Below, one piece after another: positions 15,832-23,322 of a stretch of DNA of 25,354 bases. Numbering within the stretch: the first letter of the stretch is position 1; every line of letters starts with the position of its first letter. The notes below the pieces were generated by a model. That model was not told the origin of the DNA and did no database searches. It worked only from the letters and a program-made list of their open reading frames with translations. Made by a program: the position numbers and the translations under genes. Source of the DNA: Lachnospiraceae bacterium (GTDB taxonomy: Bacteria > Bacillota > Clostridia > Lachnospirales > Lachnospiraceae); NCBI GenBank assembly GCA_900767585.1, contig CAAFZP010000106.1, positions 1 through 25,354 on the forward strand. Direction: 5' to 3'.

Positions 15832-15850
15832 AATAGTAATAATTACTATT
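15832..15850. promoter_or_regulatory. Palindromic operator at the ldh start site
   Basis: AATAGTAAT (15832-15840) and ATTACTATT (15842-15850) are exact reverse complements around one A, immediately after the -10 box. A repressor here would block the strong promoter. It does not match the known TTGTTAA-N4-TTAACAA pattern of Rex, so the controlling protein is unknown. Confidence 0.6.
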
Positions 15851-15881
15851 ATTAAAAGTTAAAACAAAGGGGGAACCTGTT

Positions 15882-16838
15882 ATGGAAAATAATAAAGTAA
15901 ATGCAAAAAAAGCGGTTATGATCGGTTGTGGATTTGTGGGATCGGCATCCGTCTTTGCTTTGATGCAGAGTGGGTTATTCACAGAGATTGCATTGATTGA
16001 TGCAGACAGGAACAAAGCGGAGGGGGAGGCAATGGATATCAGCCATGGAATTCCATTTGCTTCACCGATGCGGATCTATGCAGGAGATTATGACGATGTT
16101 GCGGATGCGGCAATCGTGATTATCTCCGCGGGAGCCGGACAGAAACCGGGGGAGACAAGACTGGATCTTGTGAACAAGAATGTAGCTATTTTCAAGTCTA
16201 TTATCCCGGAGATTGCAAAGCGGAATTTCAATGGAATCCTGCTTGTGGTAGCGAATCCGGTGGATATTCTGACACAGGTGGCAATCAAGTTGTCCGGACT
16301 TCCGGAGCAGCGGGTGATCGGCTCCGGCACAGTGTTAGACAGTGCCAGATTGAAATACAAGTTAGGCGAACATCTGTCTGTGGATAGCCGGAGCGTGCAT
16401 GCATTTATCGTGGGCGAACATGGCGACAGCGAAGTCGTTGCGTGGTCGTCTGCGAATGTCTCCGGTGTGGAGTTAAGCGAGATGTGCGAGATGCGTGGAC
16501 ATTACCAGCATAAGGAAAATACGCGGGAGATTGCAGATGCAGTCAAGAACAGTGCATATGAAATCATTAACCGGAAGCATGCAACGTATTATGGAATTGC
16601 GATGTCTGTAAGAAGAATCTGCGAGGTGATCATGCGGGATGAGAAATCGATCCTGCCGGTCTCACACATGATACATGGTGCGTACGGTATCGAGGATGTG
16701 GTTCTGAGTATGCCGGCGATTGTCGGTGCAGATGGCGTGGAAACAGATATTCCAATCAAGTTAAGTGGCGAAGAGGCTCTGAAATTAAAGGAATCGGCAG
16801 ATGCATTGAAAGAGATTCTTGCATCGCTGGAGTTATAG
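15882..16838 (+). CDS. ldh: L-lactate dehydrogenase
   Basis: 318 residues, the standard length. It reduces pyruvate to L-lactate with NADH in the cytosol, regenerating NAD. Visible landmarks are the Rossmann start (AVMIGCGFVGSASVFAL), Asp40-region LIDADRNKAEGEAMD for NAD preference, and the substrate loop AGAGQKPGETRLDL, where Gln indicates lactate rather than malate. Also visible are the ANPVDILT motif and the catalytic His180 in VGEHGDSEV. GGGGGAACC lies before the ATG. It has a consensus promoter with an overlapping palindrome and is followed after 14 nt by a membrane-protein gene, so the two are probably co-transcribed. Malate dehydrogenase was considered and rejected because of the loop Gln. 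Confidence 0.95.
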   Translation: MENNKVNAKKAVMIGCGFVGSASVFALMQSGLFTEIALIDADRNKAEGEAMDISHGIPFASPMRIYAGDYDDVADAAIVIISAGAGQKPGETRLDLVNKNVAIFKSIIPEIAKRNFNGILLVVANPVDILTQVAIKLSGLPEQRVIGSGTVLDSARLKYKLGEHLSVDSRSVHAFIVGEHGDSEVVAWSSANVSGVELSEMCEMRGHYQHKENTREIADAVKNSAYEIINRKHATYYGIAMSVRRICEVIMRDEKSILPVSHMIHGAYGIEDVVLSMPAIVGADGVETDIPIKLSGEEALKLKESADALKEILASLEL

Positions 16839-16852
16839 AAGGAGGAAGCGTT

Positions 16853-17620
16853 ATGGATTTACGGGTTGGAGTGTCCGCGGTTGTTATGAACTGGCTGATT
16901 ATGTTATATTTCATTATTTTATTTGCGGAACGCGTACAGAGCATCGTGCGTTCTATAAGGGATAAGGACGTGAAACTGTTCGGAAGCGGCTTCAATAGTT
17001 ATGTGTATCTGGCTGTGTTCTTATCGCTTGCTGCATTTCTTGTTTTATTGGCAGTGGGAAATGCATCGTTCCTGAAATCGTTATTTACGATGGATGTGAA
17101 TGTTTATAATTCCATTGATTACCGGATGCTTTCCATAACCGTGGGAGCCATTCTTGTGTCTGGAATGGTACATACGGAATATACGATTCCGGGGATCCAG
17201 TTTGCATCATACGGAATGTTGATTGCCGCGTTGATTATCAAGACGGCATGCGTGAATGCACAGGCGGAAGACAGTGTATTGTTATGGATGTCTTTGCTCT
17301 ATCTGATATTATTTTCCATGGCAATTCCGGTTATGTATTATTCGGAAATTGAGAAAGCCACACTCTTTCATGTGATAGAAGCGGTTGTTTCACTTGCACT
17401 TGTTGCAGCGTTCGCGGTCTTGATGTACAAAGTGCTGATAGGAAATGCAGTCAATCTGTTCTATGTAATTCCGGTTGTTATTGCCGTAATCGGAGATACA
17501 ATCATCGTGGCAATGCGCTGGAAAGAAAAGGTGAATGGCTTTGTTCTGATATTCCTGATCGCAGCGTCGGTCATGTGGATTGCCGGAAGGATCGTGGCAG
17601 CGGTGCGCCTGCATGGATAG
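16853..17620 (+). CDS. Polytopic membrane protein of unknown function, co-transcribed with ldh
   Basis: 255 residues with about seven to eight hydrophobic segments (for example MNWLIMLYFIILFAE near the start and IVAAVRLHG at the end). No signal peptide or recognisable transporter motif was seen. The ATG follows AAGGAGGAAGC, only 14 nt after the ldh stop, and a strong terminator comes after it. The two-gene unit suggests a role linked to lactate or redox metabolism, such as export or sensing, but the sequence does not resemble the lactate permeases I know. Function unknown. Confidence 0.8.
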   Translation: MDLRVGVSAVVMNWLIMLYFIILFAERVQSIVRSIRDKDVKLFGSGFNSYVYLAVFLSLAAFLVLLAVGNASFLKSLFTMDVNVYNSIDYRMLSITVGAILVSGMVHTEYTIPGIQFASYGMLIAALIIKTACVNAQAEDSVLLWMSLLYLILFSMAIPVMYYSEIEKATLFHVIEAVVSLALVAAFAVLMYKVLIGNAVNLFYVIPVVIAVIGDTIIVAMRWKEKVNGFVLIFLIAASVMWIAGRIVAAVRLHG

Positions 17621-17650
17621 GATATAAAGGTTGTTGCAAAATATAGAATG

Positions 17651-17697
17651 AAACTGTTGTCAATGTTAAGTTATGCAAGCATTGGCAGCAGTTTTTT
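17651..17697 (+). terminator. Strong intrinsic terminator of the ldh unit
   Basis: A 15-bp stem (17651-17665 with 17680-17694, two G-T wobbles) with a 14-nt loop runs directly into TTTTTT. Confidence 0.88.
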
Positions 17698-17720
17698 GTG
17701 TGTACAGCTTTGTCGAAGTA

Positions 17721-17729
17721 TGGTAGAAT
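17721..17729 (+). promoter_or_regulatory. Possible extended -10 promoter for the 128-residue membrane protein
   Basis: TGGTAGAAT is an extended -10 (TGn then TAGAAT at 17724-17729). Only a weak -35 (TGTACA at 17701-17706, 17-bp spacing) is present. It lies between a terminator and the next gene, where a promoter is needed. Confidence 0.45.
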
Positions 17730-17777
17730 CAAACATAAGTATGTAATCATTTTTTAAGAGGAAACAGGGAGGAACGA

Positions 17778-18164
17778 ATGAAAGAATTATTACAGTTTTT
17801 ATTGGGAATCGTACTTACGATCATCGGCGTGATTATCTTCTTGCAGAACGTCGTTGTGAGCAGCTTCACGCTATTTTTCCGGATGGGACGCGTGAATGTC
17901 GGAGGGATTCTGATCGTACTGATCGTTGTGGCATTTATTGCATTTATTGTGAAGCCGAACATGCTGACCGGACTTTCACTGATCGGATTGTGCATTGCAT
18001 TTTTCGTATGTCTTGTTATTTCACTGAACATATCGATGCGGTATATGACCGGTCTGGAGCTGGCACTGATCCTCGGTACGATCGGCGTCGGTGTCGGATT
18101 CATCATCAAGGGCCTGCTCGGTGTGAATAAAGCGGATAAAGAAGGAAAGAAACAAGGAAAATAA
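17778..18164 (+). CDS. Small membrane protein, four predicted segments, unknown function
   Basis: 128 residues. Hydrophobic stretches begin at about residues 5, 43, 65 and 95, with a lysine-rich cytosolic tail (KADKEGKKQGK). The last segment is glycine-rich (ILGTIGVGVGFIIKGLLG). AGGGAGGAACG gives a strong ribosome binding site. No family was recognised. It is monocistronic by position, with a terminator before it and the long inverted-repeat element 12 nt after its stop codon, so its transcript would run into that element. Confidence 0.78.
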   Translation: MKELLQFLLGIVLTIIGVIIFLQNVVVSSFTLFFRMGRVNVGGILIVLIVVAFIAFIVKPNMLTGLSLIGLCIAFFVCLVISLNISMRYMTGLELALILGTIGVGVGFIIKGLLGVNKADKEGKKQGK

Positions 18165-18175
18165 TAAAGATAGAG

Positions 18176-18550
18176 GACAATTGCGAAACGAGAAATTATA
18201 CGGTTAATCATATATTTCGATATTGATTCGTGAAAATATACGATATGTTTGGAGTTTAGAAGTTCTTAATGTTCTATGAAGATAGAAGCCATGTTTGAAC
18301 ACGATGTTCAAACAAGCCGCCACTGAGCCATGGATGGCGAGCGGAGGGCGCATATGAATCGTAGATTCATATTTAGGATGCGCCCGACAATCTGCCGTCG
18401 AGCGAAGCGAGGGGGCAATTCCCGCGCGGCGGTGGCGTATAATATGATTTGTGAATTAGAACATTTAGAACTTCTTAACTTCAATACATTGTATATAGAA
18501 TGAATCAATATCGAAATATATGTGGGACATATATACGTTTCGCAATTGTC
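18176..18550. mobile_element. 375-bp inverted-repeat element (MITE-like) or large structured RNA
   Basis: The left arm (18176-18276) and right arm (18457-18550) are imperfect reverse complements about 95-100 nt long. They include a perfect 15-bp terminal match (GACAATTGCGAAACG at 18176-18190 with 18536-18550) and a perfect 21-bp match (18209-18229 with 18502-18522). The arms are AT-rich. The 180-nt centre is GC-rich and holds further hairpins: a perfect 10-bp stem at 18292-18314, and a GGGCGCAT…ATGCGCCC stem at 18346-18385 that contains a 9-bp inner stem. CGCCAC at 18318-18323 also pairs with GTGGCG at 18432-18437. No protein is encoded and no target duplication is obvious. It fills the space between the small membrane protein and the ABC-F gene. 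A non-autonomous transposable element is the leading reading; a structured RNA is the alternative. Confidence 0.65.
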
Positions 18551-18565
18551 TGAAAGGAAAGACAG

Positions 18566-20122
18566 ATGATTTTAAATGTTGAGAACTTAACGCACGGTTT
18601 TGGCGACCGCGCAATCTTTAATAATGTATCGTTCCGCCTGCTTGCGGGCGAGCATATCGGTCTGGTCGGCGCGAATGGCGAAGGTAAAAGTACGTTCATG
18701 AACATTGTGACCGGTACGCTCACACCGGACGAAGGAAAAGTAGAATGGAATAAGCATGTGCGGGTTGGATACTTAGACCAGCATGCCGTGCTGGAGAAGG
18801 GTATGACGATCGAGGATGTCCTGAAGTCTGCATTTTCGTATCTGTTTGATATGGAGCAGAACATCAATGAGATCTACGAGAGCATGGCGGATGCGACGGA
18901 CGATGAAATCGCAGAGATGATGGAAGAGGTTGGTACGCTGCAGGATATGCTGACGAACCACGATTTTTATATGATCGATGCGAAGGTCGAACAGGTGGCG
19001 CGGGCACTCGGACTTCTGGAACTGGGGCTTGACCATGATGTGACGGACTTAAGTGGCGGACAGCGTACGAAGGTACTGCTTGCGAAGCTGCTTTTGGAGA
19101 AGCCGGAAATCCTGCTTTTAGACGAGCCGACGAACTATCTCGATGCGGAGCATATCGAATGGCTGAAGCGGTATCTGCAGGAATATGAGAATGCATTTAT
19201 CCTGATCAGTCATGATATTCCGTTCTTGAATGATGTCGTGAATATCATCTATCATATGGAGAATCAGGAGCTGAACCGCTACGTCGGAAACTACGATAAG
19301 TTCTTGGAAGTTTACGAGGCGAAGAAGGCACAGCAGGAGGCTGCCTACCGCAAACAGCAGCAGGAGATCAATGAGCTGAAGGATTTCGTGGCAAGAAACA
19401 AGGCTCGGGTTGCCACAAGAAATATGGCGATGTCAAGACAGAAGAAGCTCGACAAGATGGACGTGATCGAGCTTGCCAAGGAGAAACCAAAGCCGGAGTT
19501 TTATTTCAAGGAAGCCCGGACACCGGGCAAGATGCTCTTTGAGACGGAGGATCTCATCATCGGATATGATAAGAATGCACCGCTTTCCAAGCCAATCAAT
19601 CTGCGGATGGAGCGCGGCGAGAAGATTGCGATTATCGGAACAAATGGAATCGGTAAAAGTACATTGCTAAAAAGCCTGCTTGGGATCGTACCGGCACTAT
19701 CCGGCAAGGTGGAACTGGGCGACTATCTGTACAAGGGATATTTCGAACAGGAGATGACAGGCACGGACAATACCTGTCTGGAGGAGATCTGGCAGGAATT
19801 TCCGGGATATTCTCAGTATGAGGTACGATCCGCATTGGCAAAATGTGGTCTTACAACGAAGCACATCGAGAGCAAGGTGCGTGTCTTGAGTGGTGGAGAA
19901 CAGGCGAAGGTGCGTCTGTGTAAGCTTATCAACCGGGAGTCAAACCTGTTGATCTTAGATGAGCCGACAAACCATCTGGACGTGGAAGCGAAGGACGAGT
20001 TAAAGCGTGCTTTGAAAGAGTATCATGGTTCGGTGCTGCTGGTCTGTCATGAGCCGGAATTTTATTCGGATATTGTGACGAAGGTATGGAATCTCGAAGA
20101 GTTCAGCCGGTTAGCAGTATAG
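18566..20122 (+). CDS. ABC-F family ATP-binding protein (ribosome-associated type)
   Basis: 518 residues, two ATPase domains in one chain and no membrane segments, which define ABC-F proteins. Domain 1 has Walker A GANGEGKST (35-43), LSGGQRTK and LLLDEPTNYLD. Domain 2 has Walker A GTNGIGKST (358-366), LSGGEQAK and LILDEPTNHLD. Between them is the charged inter-domain linker (AKKAQQEAAYRKQQQEINELKDF) that reaches into the ribosomal E/P sites in known members. There is no long C-terminal extension, so it resembles YbiT/YkpA-like housekeeping members more than Uup. It probably tunes translation; a resistance role cannot be excluded. AAAGGAAAG lies before the ATG, just outside the inverted-repeat element. 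Confidence 0.94.
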   Translation: MILNVENLTHGFGDRAIFNNVSFRLLAGEHIGLVGANGEGKSTFMNIVTGTLTPDEGKVEWNKHVRVGYLDQHAVLEKGMTIEDVLKSAFSYLFDMEQNINEIYESMADATDDEIAEMMEEVGTLQDMLTNHDFYMIDAKVEQVARALGLLELGLDHDVTDLSGGQRTKVLLAKLLLEKPEILLLDEPTNYLDAEHIEWLKRYLQEYENAFILISHDIPFLNDVVNIIYHMENQELNRYVGNYDKFLEVYEAKKAQQEAAYRKQQQEINELKDFVARNKARVATRNMAMSRQKKLDKMDVIELAKEKPKPEFYFKEARTPGKMLFETEDLIIGYDKNAPLSKPINLRMERGEKIAIIGTNGIGKSTLLKSLLGIVPALSGKVELGDYLYKGYFEQEMTGTDNTCLEEIWQEFPGYSQYEVRSALAKCGLTTKHIESKVRVLSGGEQAKVRLCKLINRESNLLILDEPTNHLDVEAKDELKRALKEYHGSVLLVCHEPEFYSDIVTKVWNLEEFSRLAV

Positions 20123-20192
20123 AGTTCCAACGATAAGCTGAAGCAAGCTGCAACATCATATGACAATTTGATAATAATAAAGTATATAAATG

Positions 20193-20224
20193 CCGTTTGT
20201 TTGTGAAAACAGACGGTGTTTTTT
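20193..20224 (+). terminator. Intrinsic terminator after the ABC-F gene
   Basis: CCGTTTGTTT (20193-20202) pairs with AAACAGACGG (20207-20216), with one wobble and loop GTGA, followed by TG and six T. Confidence 0.85.
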
Positions 20225-20443
20225 ATGCTAATAAATTTTGATTCGTCAAAATTCATATAAAAATCCCATATAATCAAAAAAAATTGCTAATATATCCAAA
20301 AATATTCTATTCTTTCCGGACCTCATTCTAAATATAATAAATTTAGTCAATGAGACAGGGAATGATTCAAAAAAAATGTACAAAATGAACAAAAAGTACG
20401 AAGGAACATTTCAACAAGTATTTCATTCATAGGAGGAAAGAGT
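20225..20443 (+). promoter_or_regulatory. AT-rich promoter and leader region of the mgl operon
   Basis: The stretch contains perfect TATAAT boxes at 20269-20274 and 20333-20338 but no good TTGACA partner; the nearest for the second box is TTCTTT at 20310-20315. This suggests activator-dependent transcription. No AAACGTTT-type operator was found, so control appears separate from the maltodextrin genes. A strong AGGAGGAAAG site precedes the first gene. Confidence 0.45.
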
Positions 20444-21706
20444 ATGAAGAAGAAAAAAATCTTAGCTGTAATCGCAGCAGCAACAATGGCACTGTCAATG
20501 GTAGGATGTGGATCATCAGGTGGTGGTTCTTCATCAAGCGGAGTTGCAAATAAGGATAAGCCGCTTGTATGGTACAACCGTCAGCCTTCTAACTCATCAA
20601 CAGGAGAGCTTGACAAAACAGCCCTTAACTTTAACAAAGATACTTACTATGTAGGTTTCGATGCGAATCAGGGTGCTGAGCTTCAGGGTGAGATGGTACT
20701 TGACTACATCAAGAAGAATGCAGCAACAATCGACCGTAACGGTGATGGCGTAATCGGATATGTACTTGCTATCGGCGATATCGGACATAACGATTCCATC
20801 GCACGTACAAGAGGTGTCCGTTCCGCACTTGGAACAGGCGTTGATGCAAATGGCGCAGTTGATTCAGCACCAGCCGGTACAAACGTAGATGGATCTGCAA
20901 AGGTTGTACAGGATGCAACACTGGAAGTAGATGGAAAGAAATACACAATCCGTGAGCTTGCTTCCCAGGAGATGAAGAACTCTGCAGGTGCTACATGGGA
21001 TGCAGCAACAGCAGGTAACGCAATCGGTACATGGACAGCTTCTTTCGGTGATCAGATCGATGTAGTTGTTTCTAACAACGATGGTATGGGAATGTCAATG
21101 TTCAACGCTTGGGCAAAGGACAACAAGGTTCCTACATTTGGATACGATGCAAACAGCGATGCAGTAGCAGCTATCGCAGAAGGCTACGGCGGAACAATTT
21201 CACAGCATGCAGACGTTCAGGCTTACCTTACACTCCGTGTTCTTCGTAATGCACTTGACGGTGTAGATGTAGACACAGGTATCGGTACAGCAGATGAAGC
21301 TGGTAACAAGCTTGATGAGGGTGTTGATTACAGATACTCAGCAGAAGAGAGATCTTACTACGCTTTGAACATTGCAGTAACAGCAGATAACTACCAGGAT
21401 TTCACAGATTCAACAAAGGTTTATGACAAGGTTTCTAAGCAGCTCGATGCTGGCAAGAGCCCAGAGAAGAAGGTATGGCTTGATATCTACAACGCTTCTG
21501 ATAACTTCTTAAGCTCAACATACCAGCCACTTCTTCAGAACTACGATGATCTTCTGAACCTGAAGGTTGACTACATCGGTGGTGACGGTCAGACAGAGTC
21601 TAACATCACAAACCGTCTTGGTAACCCTGGTGAGTACGATGCATTTGCAATCAACATGGTTAAGACAGACAACGCAGCATCTTACACATCAATTCTTAAC
21701 AAGTAA
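20444..21706 (+). CDS. mglB: Galactose/glucose-binding lipoprotein, circularly permuted MglB
   Basis: 420 residues. A signal peptide with lipobox SMVGC predicts lipidation at Cys22, followed by a Ser/Gly linker. The mature chain starts with PLVWYNRQPS, which matches the middle of canonical MglB (PVVFFNKEPS). It continues through YYVGFDANQGAELQG, a calcium-loop-like DRNGDGVIG (97-105), GHNDSIART (ligand residues His115, Asp117, Arg121), Trp185, SNNDGMGM (Asn212) and FGYDA (Asp235). After a linker (~321-341), residues 343-420 match the N-terminal start of canonical MglB: LDIYNASDNF (Asp353, Phe355) and AFAINMVKTDNAAS. Every main ligand-contact position known in E. coli MglB has a counterpart, so galactose/glucose binding is likely, but the segment order is rotated. 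It heads the mglBAC operon and is followed by an attenuating terminator. Confidence 0.92.
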   Translation: MKKKKILAVIAAATMALSMVGCGSSGGGSSSSGVANKDKPLVWYNRQPSNSSTGELDKTALNFNKDTYYVGFDANQGAELQGEMVLDYIKKNAATIDRNGDGVIGYVLAIGDIGHNDSIARTRGVRSALGTGVDANGAVDSAPAGTNVDGSAKVVQDATLEVDGKKYTIRELASQEMKNSAGATWDAATAGNAIGTWTASFGDQIDVVVSNNDGMGMSMFNAWAKDNKVPTFGYDANSDAVAAIAEGYGGTISQHADVQAYLTLRVLRNALDGVDVDTGIGTADEAGNKLDEGVDYRYSAEERSYYALNIAVTADNYQDFTDSTKVYDKVSKQLDAGKSPEKKVWLDIYNASDNFLSSTYQPLLQNYDDLLNLKVDYIGGDGQTESNITNRLGNPGEYDAFAINMVKTDNAASYTSILNK

Positions 21707-21738
21707 TAGAACTGATTGAACGGTAAAATGATTTAACC

Positions 21739-21776
21739 AAAGAAGGGTGTCACCTAAAATTGATACCCTTCTTTTT
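21739..21776 (+). terminator. Intra-operon terminator between mglB and mglA
   Basis: A 14-bp stem (21739-21752 with 21761-21774, one G-T wobble, AAAGAAGGG/CCCTTCTTT) with loop CCTAAAAT ends in TTTTT, 19 nt before the mglA start. It probably lowers mglAC expression relative to the abundant binding protein. Confidence 0.85.
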
Positions 21777-21795
21777 AAGAAAGGGAAGTAGAGAT

Positions 21796-23304
21796 ATGGC
21801 AGATGATAAGAATAAATACATCTTATCGATTCATGGCATGAGTAAATCATTCGGAAGAAACAAGGTTCTTAACCACATTGATTTGAATGTGAAGCCAGGA
21901 TCCATCATGGGACTTATGGGTGAGAATGGTGCCGGAAAATCGACAATGATGAAATGTCTCTTCGGAACCTATCAGAAGGACGAAGGAACAATCGTATTAG
22001 ATGGCAAGGAAGTTAATTTCTCTGGACCAAAGGATGCGCTCGAAAACGGAGTTGCAATGGTACATCAGGAATTAAATCAGTGTCTGGAAAGAAATGTAAT
22101 TGATAATTTGTTCCTCGGTCGATACCCAAAGAATTCACTTGGTGTGGTCGATGAGGGCAGAATGAAAAAAGAAGCATCTGATCTGTTCAGAAAGCTTGGA
22201 ATCACAGTGAACCTTACGCAGCCGATGAAGAAGATGTCTGTATCAAAGCGTCAGATGTGTGAGATTGCAAAAGCAATTTCGTACAATTCAAAGGTAATTG
22301 TACTTGATGAGCCGACTTCATCCCTGACAGCACCGGAAGTAGCAAAGCTCTTCAAGATGATGCGTCAGCTTAAGGATCAGGGAATTTCCCTGATTTATAT
22401 CTCCCATAAGATGGATGAGATCTTCGAAATCTGCGACCAGATTTCCGTATTGCGGGATGGTAGCCTCGTAATGACGAAGGACAGCAAAGATACAAACATG
22501 AACGAACTCATATCAGCCATGGTAGGCCGTTCTCTGGATAACAGATTCCCGCCGGTTGATAATACACCGGGAGAGACGATTCTCTCCGTGCAGAACCTTT
22601 CAACAAAATATGCACCGAAGCTCCAGAATATCTCCTTCGATGTGAAAAAAGGCGAGATATTTGGTTTGTATGGATTGGTCGGTGCAGGTCGTACAGAGCT
22701 TCTTGAGACGATATTTGGTATGCGTACAAGAGCAGCCGGAAACGTTATCTATGATGGTAAGATGATGAATTTTGCATCTCCGAAGGATGCGATGAATCAT
22801 GGATTTGCCCTCATTACAGAGGAACGTAAGGCAAATGGTCTGTTCTTAAAAGCAGATATAACATTTAACACAACCATTGCAAATATGAACCATTATAAGA
22901 GTGGACTTGCACTCTCACATGATGACATGGTGCGGGCAACCGCAGAGGAGATCAAGGTCATGCATACGAAATGTATGGGACCGGATGATATGATTGCAAA
23001 TCTGTCTGGTGGTAATCAGCAGAAGGTAATCTTCGGTAAATGGTTGGAGCGGTCTCCGAACATCTTTATGATGGACGATCCGACAAGAGGTATTGATGTT
23101 GGAGCAAAATATGAGATTTACGAGTTGATCATTAACATGGCAAAGCAGGGCAAGACAATTATTGTTGTTTCTTCTGAGATGCCGGAGATTCTCGGAATCA
23201 CAAATCGTATTGGCGTTATGTCGAACGGACATCTGGCAGGTATTGTCAATACGAAGGAGACAAATCAGGAAGAATTATTAAAGCTTAGTGCGAAATATTT
23301 GTAA
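21796..23304 (+). CDS. mglA: Galactose/methyl-galactoside ABC transporter ATP-binding protein
   Basis: 502 residues from the ATG after GAAAGGGAAG. The frame is open further upstream but runs into the terminator, so a longer start is rejected. Two tandem ATPase domains are present, as in MglA, RbsA and AraG. The first has Walker A GENGAGKST (42-50), a degenerate signature (MSVSKRQM) and VIVLDEPTSSL. The second has the degenerate nucleotide loop GLYGLVGAGRTELL, a proper LSGGNQQK signature and FMMDDPTRGIDVGAK. This asymmetry is normal for the family. It energises import through MglC from the cytosolic side. It follows mglB and precedes mglC by 18 nt. Confidence 0.95.
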   Translation: MADDKNKYILSIHGMSKSFGRNKVLNHIDLNVKPGSIMGLMGENGAGKSTMMKCLFGTYQKDEGTIVLDGKEVNFSGPKDALENGVAMVHQELNQCLERNVIDNLFLGRYPKNSLGVVDEGRMKKEASDLFRKLGITVNLTQPMKKMSVSKRQMCEIAKAISYNSKVIVLDEPTSSLTAPEVAKLFKMMRQLKDQGISLIYISHKMDEIFEICDQISVLRDGSLVMTKDSKDTNMNELISAMVGRSLDNRFPPVDNTPGETILSVQNLSTKYAPKLQNISFDVKKGEIFGLYGLVGAGRTELLETIFGMRTRAAGNVIYDGKMMNFASPKDAMNHGFALITEERKANGLFLKADITFNTTIANMNHYKSGLALSHDDMVRATAEEIKVMHTKCMGPDDMIANLSGGNQQKVIFGKWLERSPNIFMMDDPTRGIDVGAKYEIYELIINMAKQGKTIIVVSSEMPEILGITNRIGVMSNGHLAGIVNTKETNQEELLKLSAKYL

Positions 23305-23322
23305 TAGAGAGGAGTTTTGGCG

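Noticed and set aside
15801..15881. Rex redox-regulator site upstream of ldh
   Set aside because: The palindrome AATAGTAAT-A-ATTACTATT does not match TTGTTAA-N4-TTAACAA.
15882..16838. Malate dehydrogenase
   Set aside because: Gln in the substrate loop (AGAGQKPGETR) indicates lactate dehydrogenase; malate enzymes carry Arg there.
17747..18211. 154-codon minus-strand open frame
   Set aside because: It is antisense to the 128-residue membrane protein, which has a clear ribosome binding site and hydrophobic pattern.
20444..21706. Frameshift or misassembly explaining the odd segment order of the galactose-binding protein
   Set aside because: The frame is continuous with one signal peptide, one linker and even composition, and all ligand residues occur once, which fits a true permutation rather than a rearranged fragment.
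21760..21795. Upstream TTG start for mglA
   Set aside because: It lies inside the intra-operon terminator hairpin and lacks a ribosome binding site; ATG 21796 is well placed.
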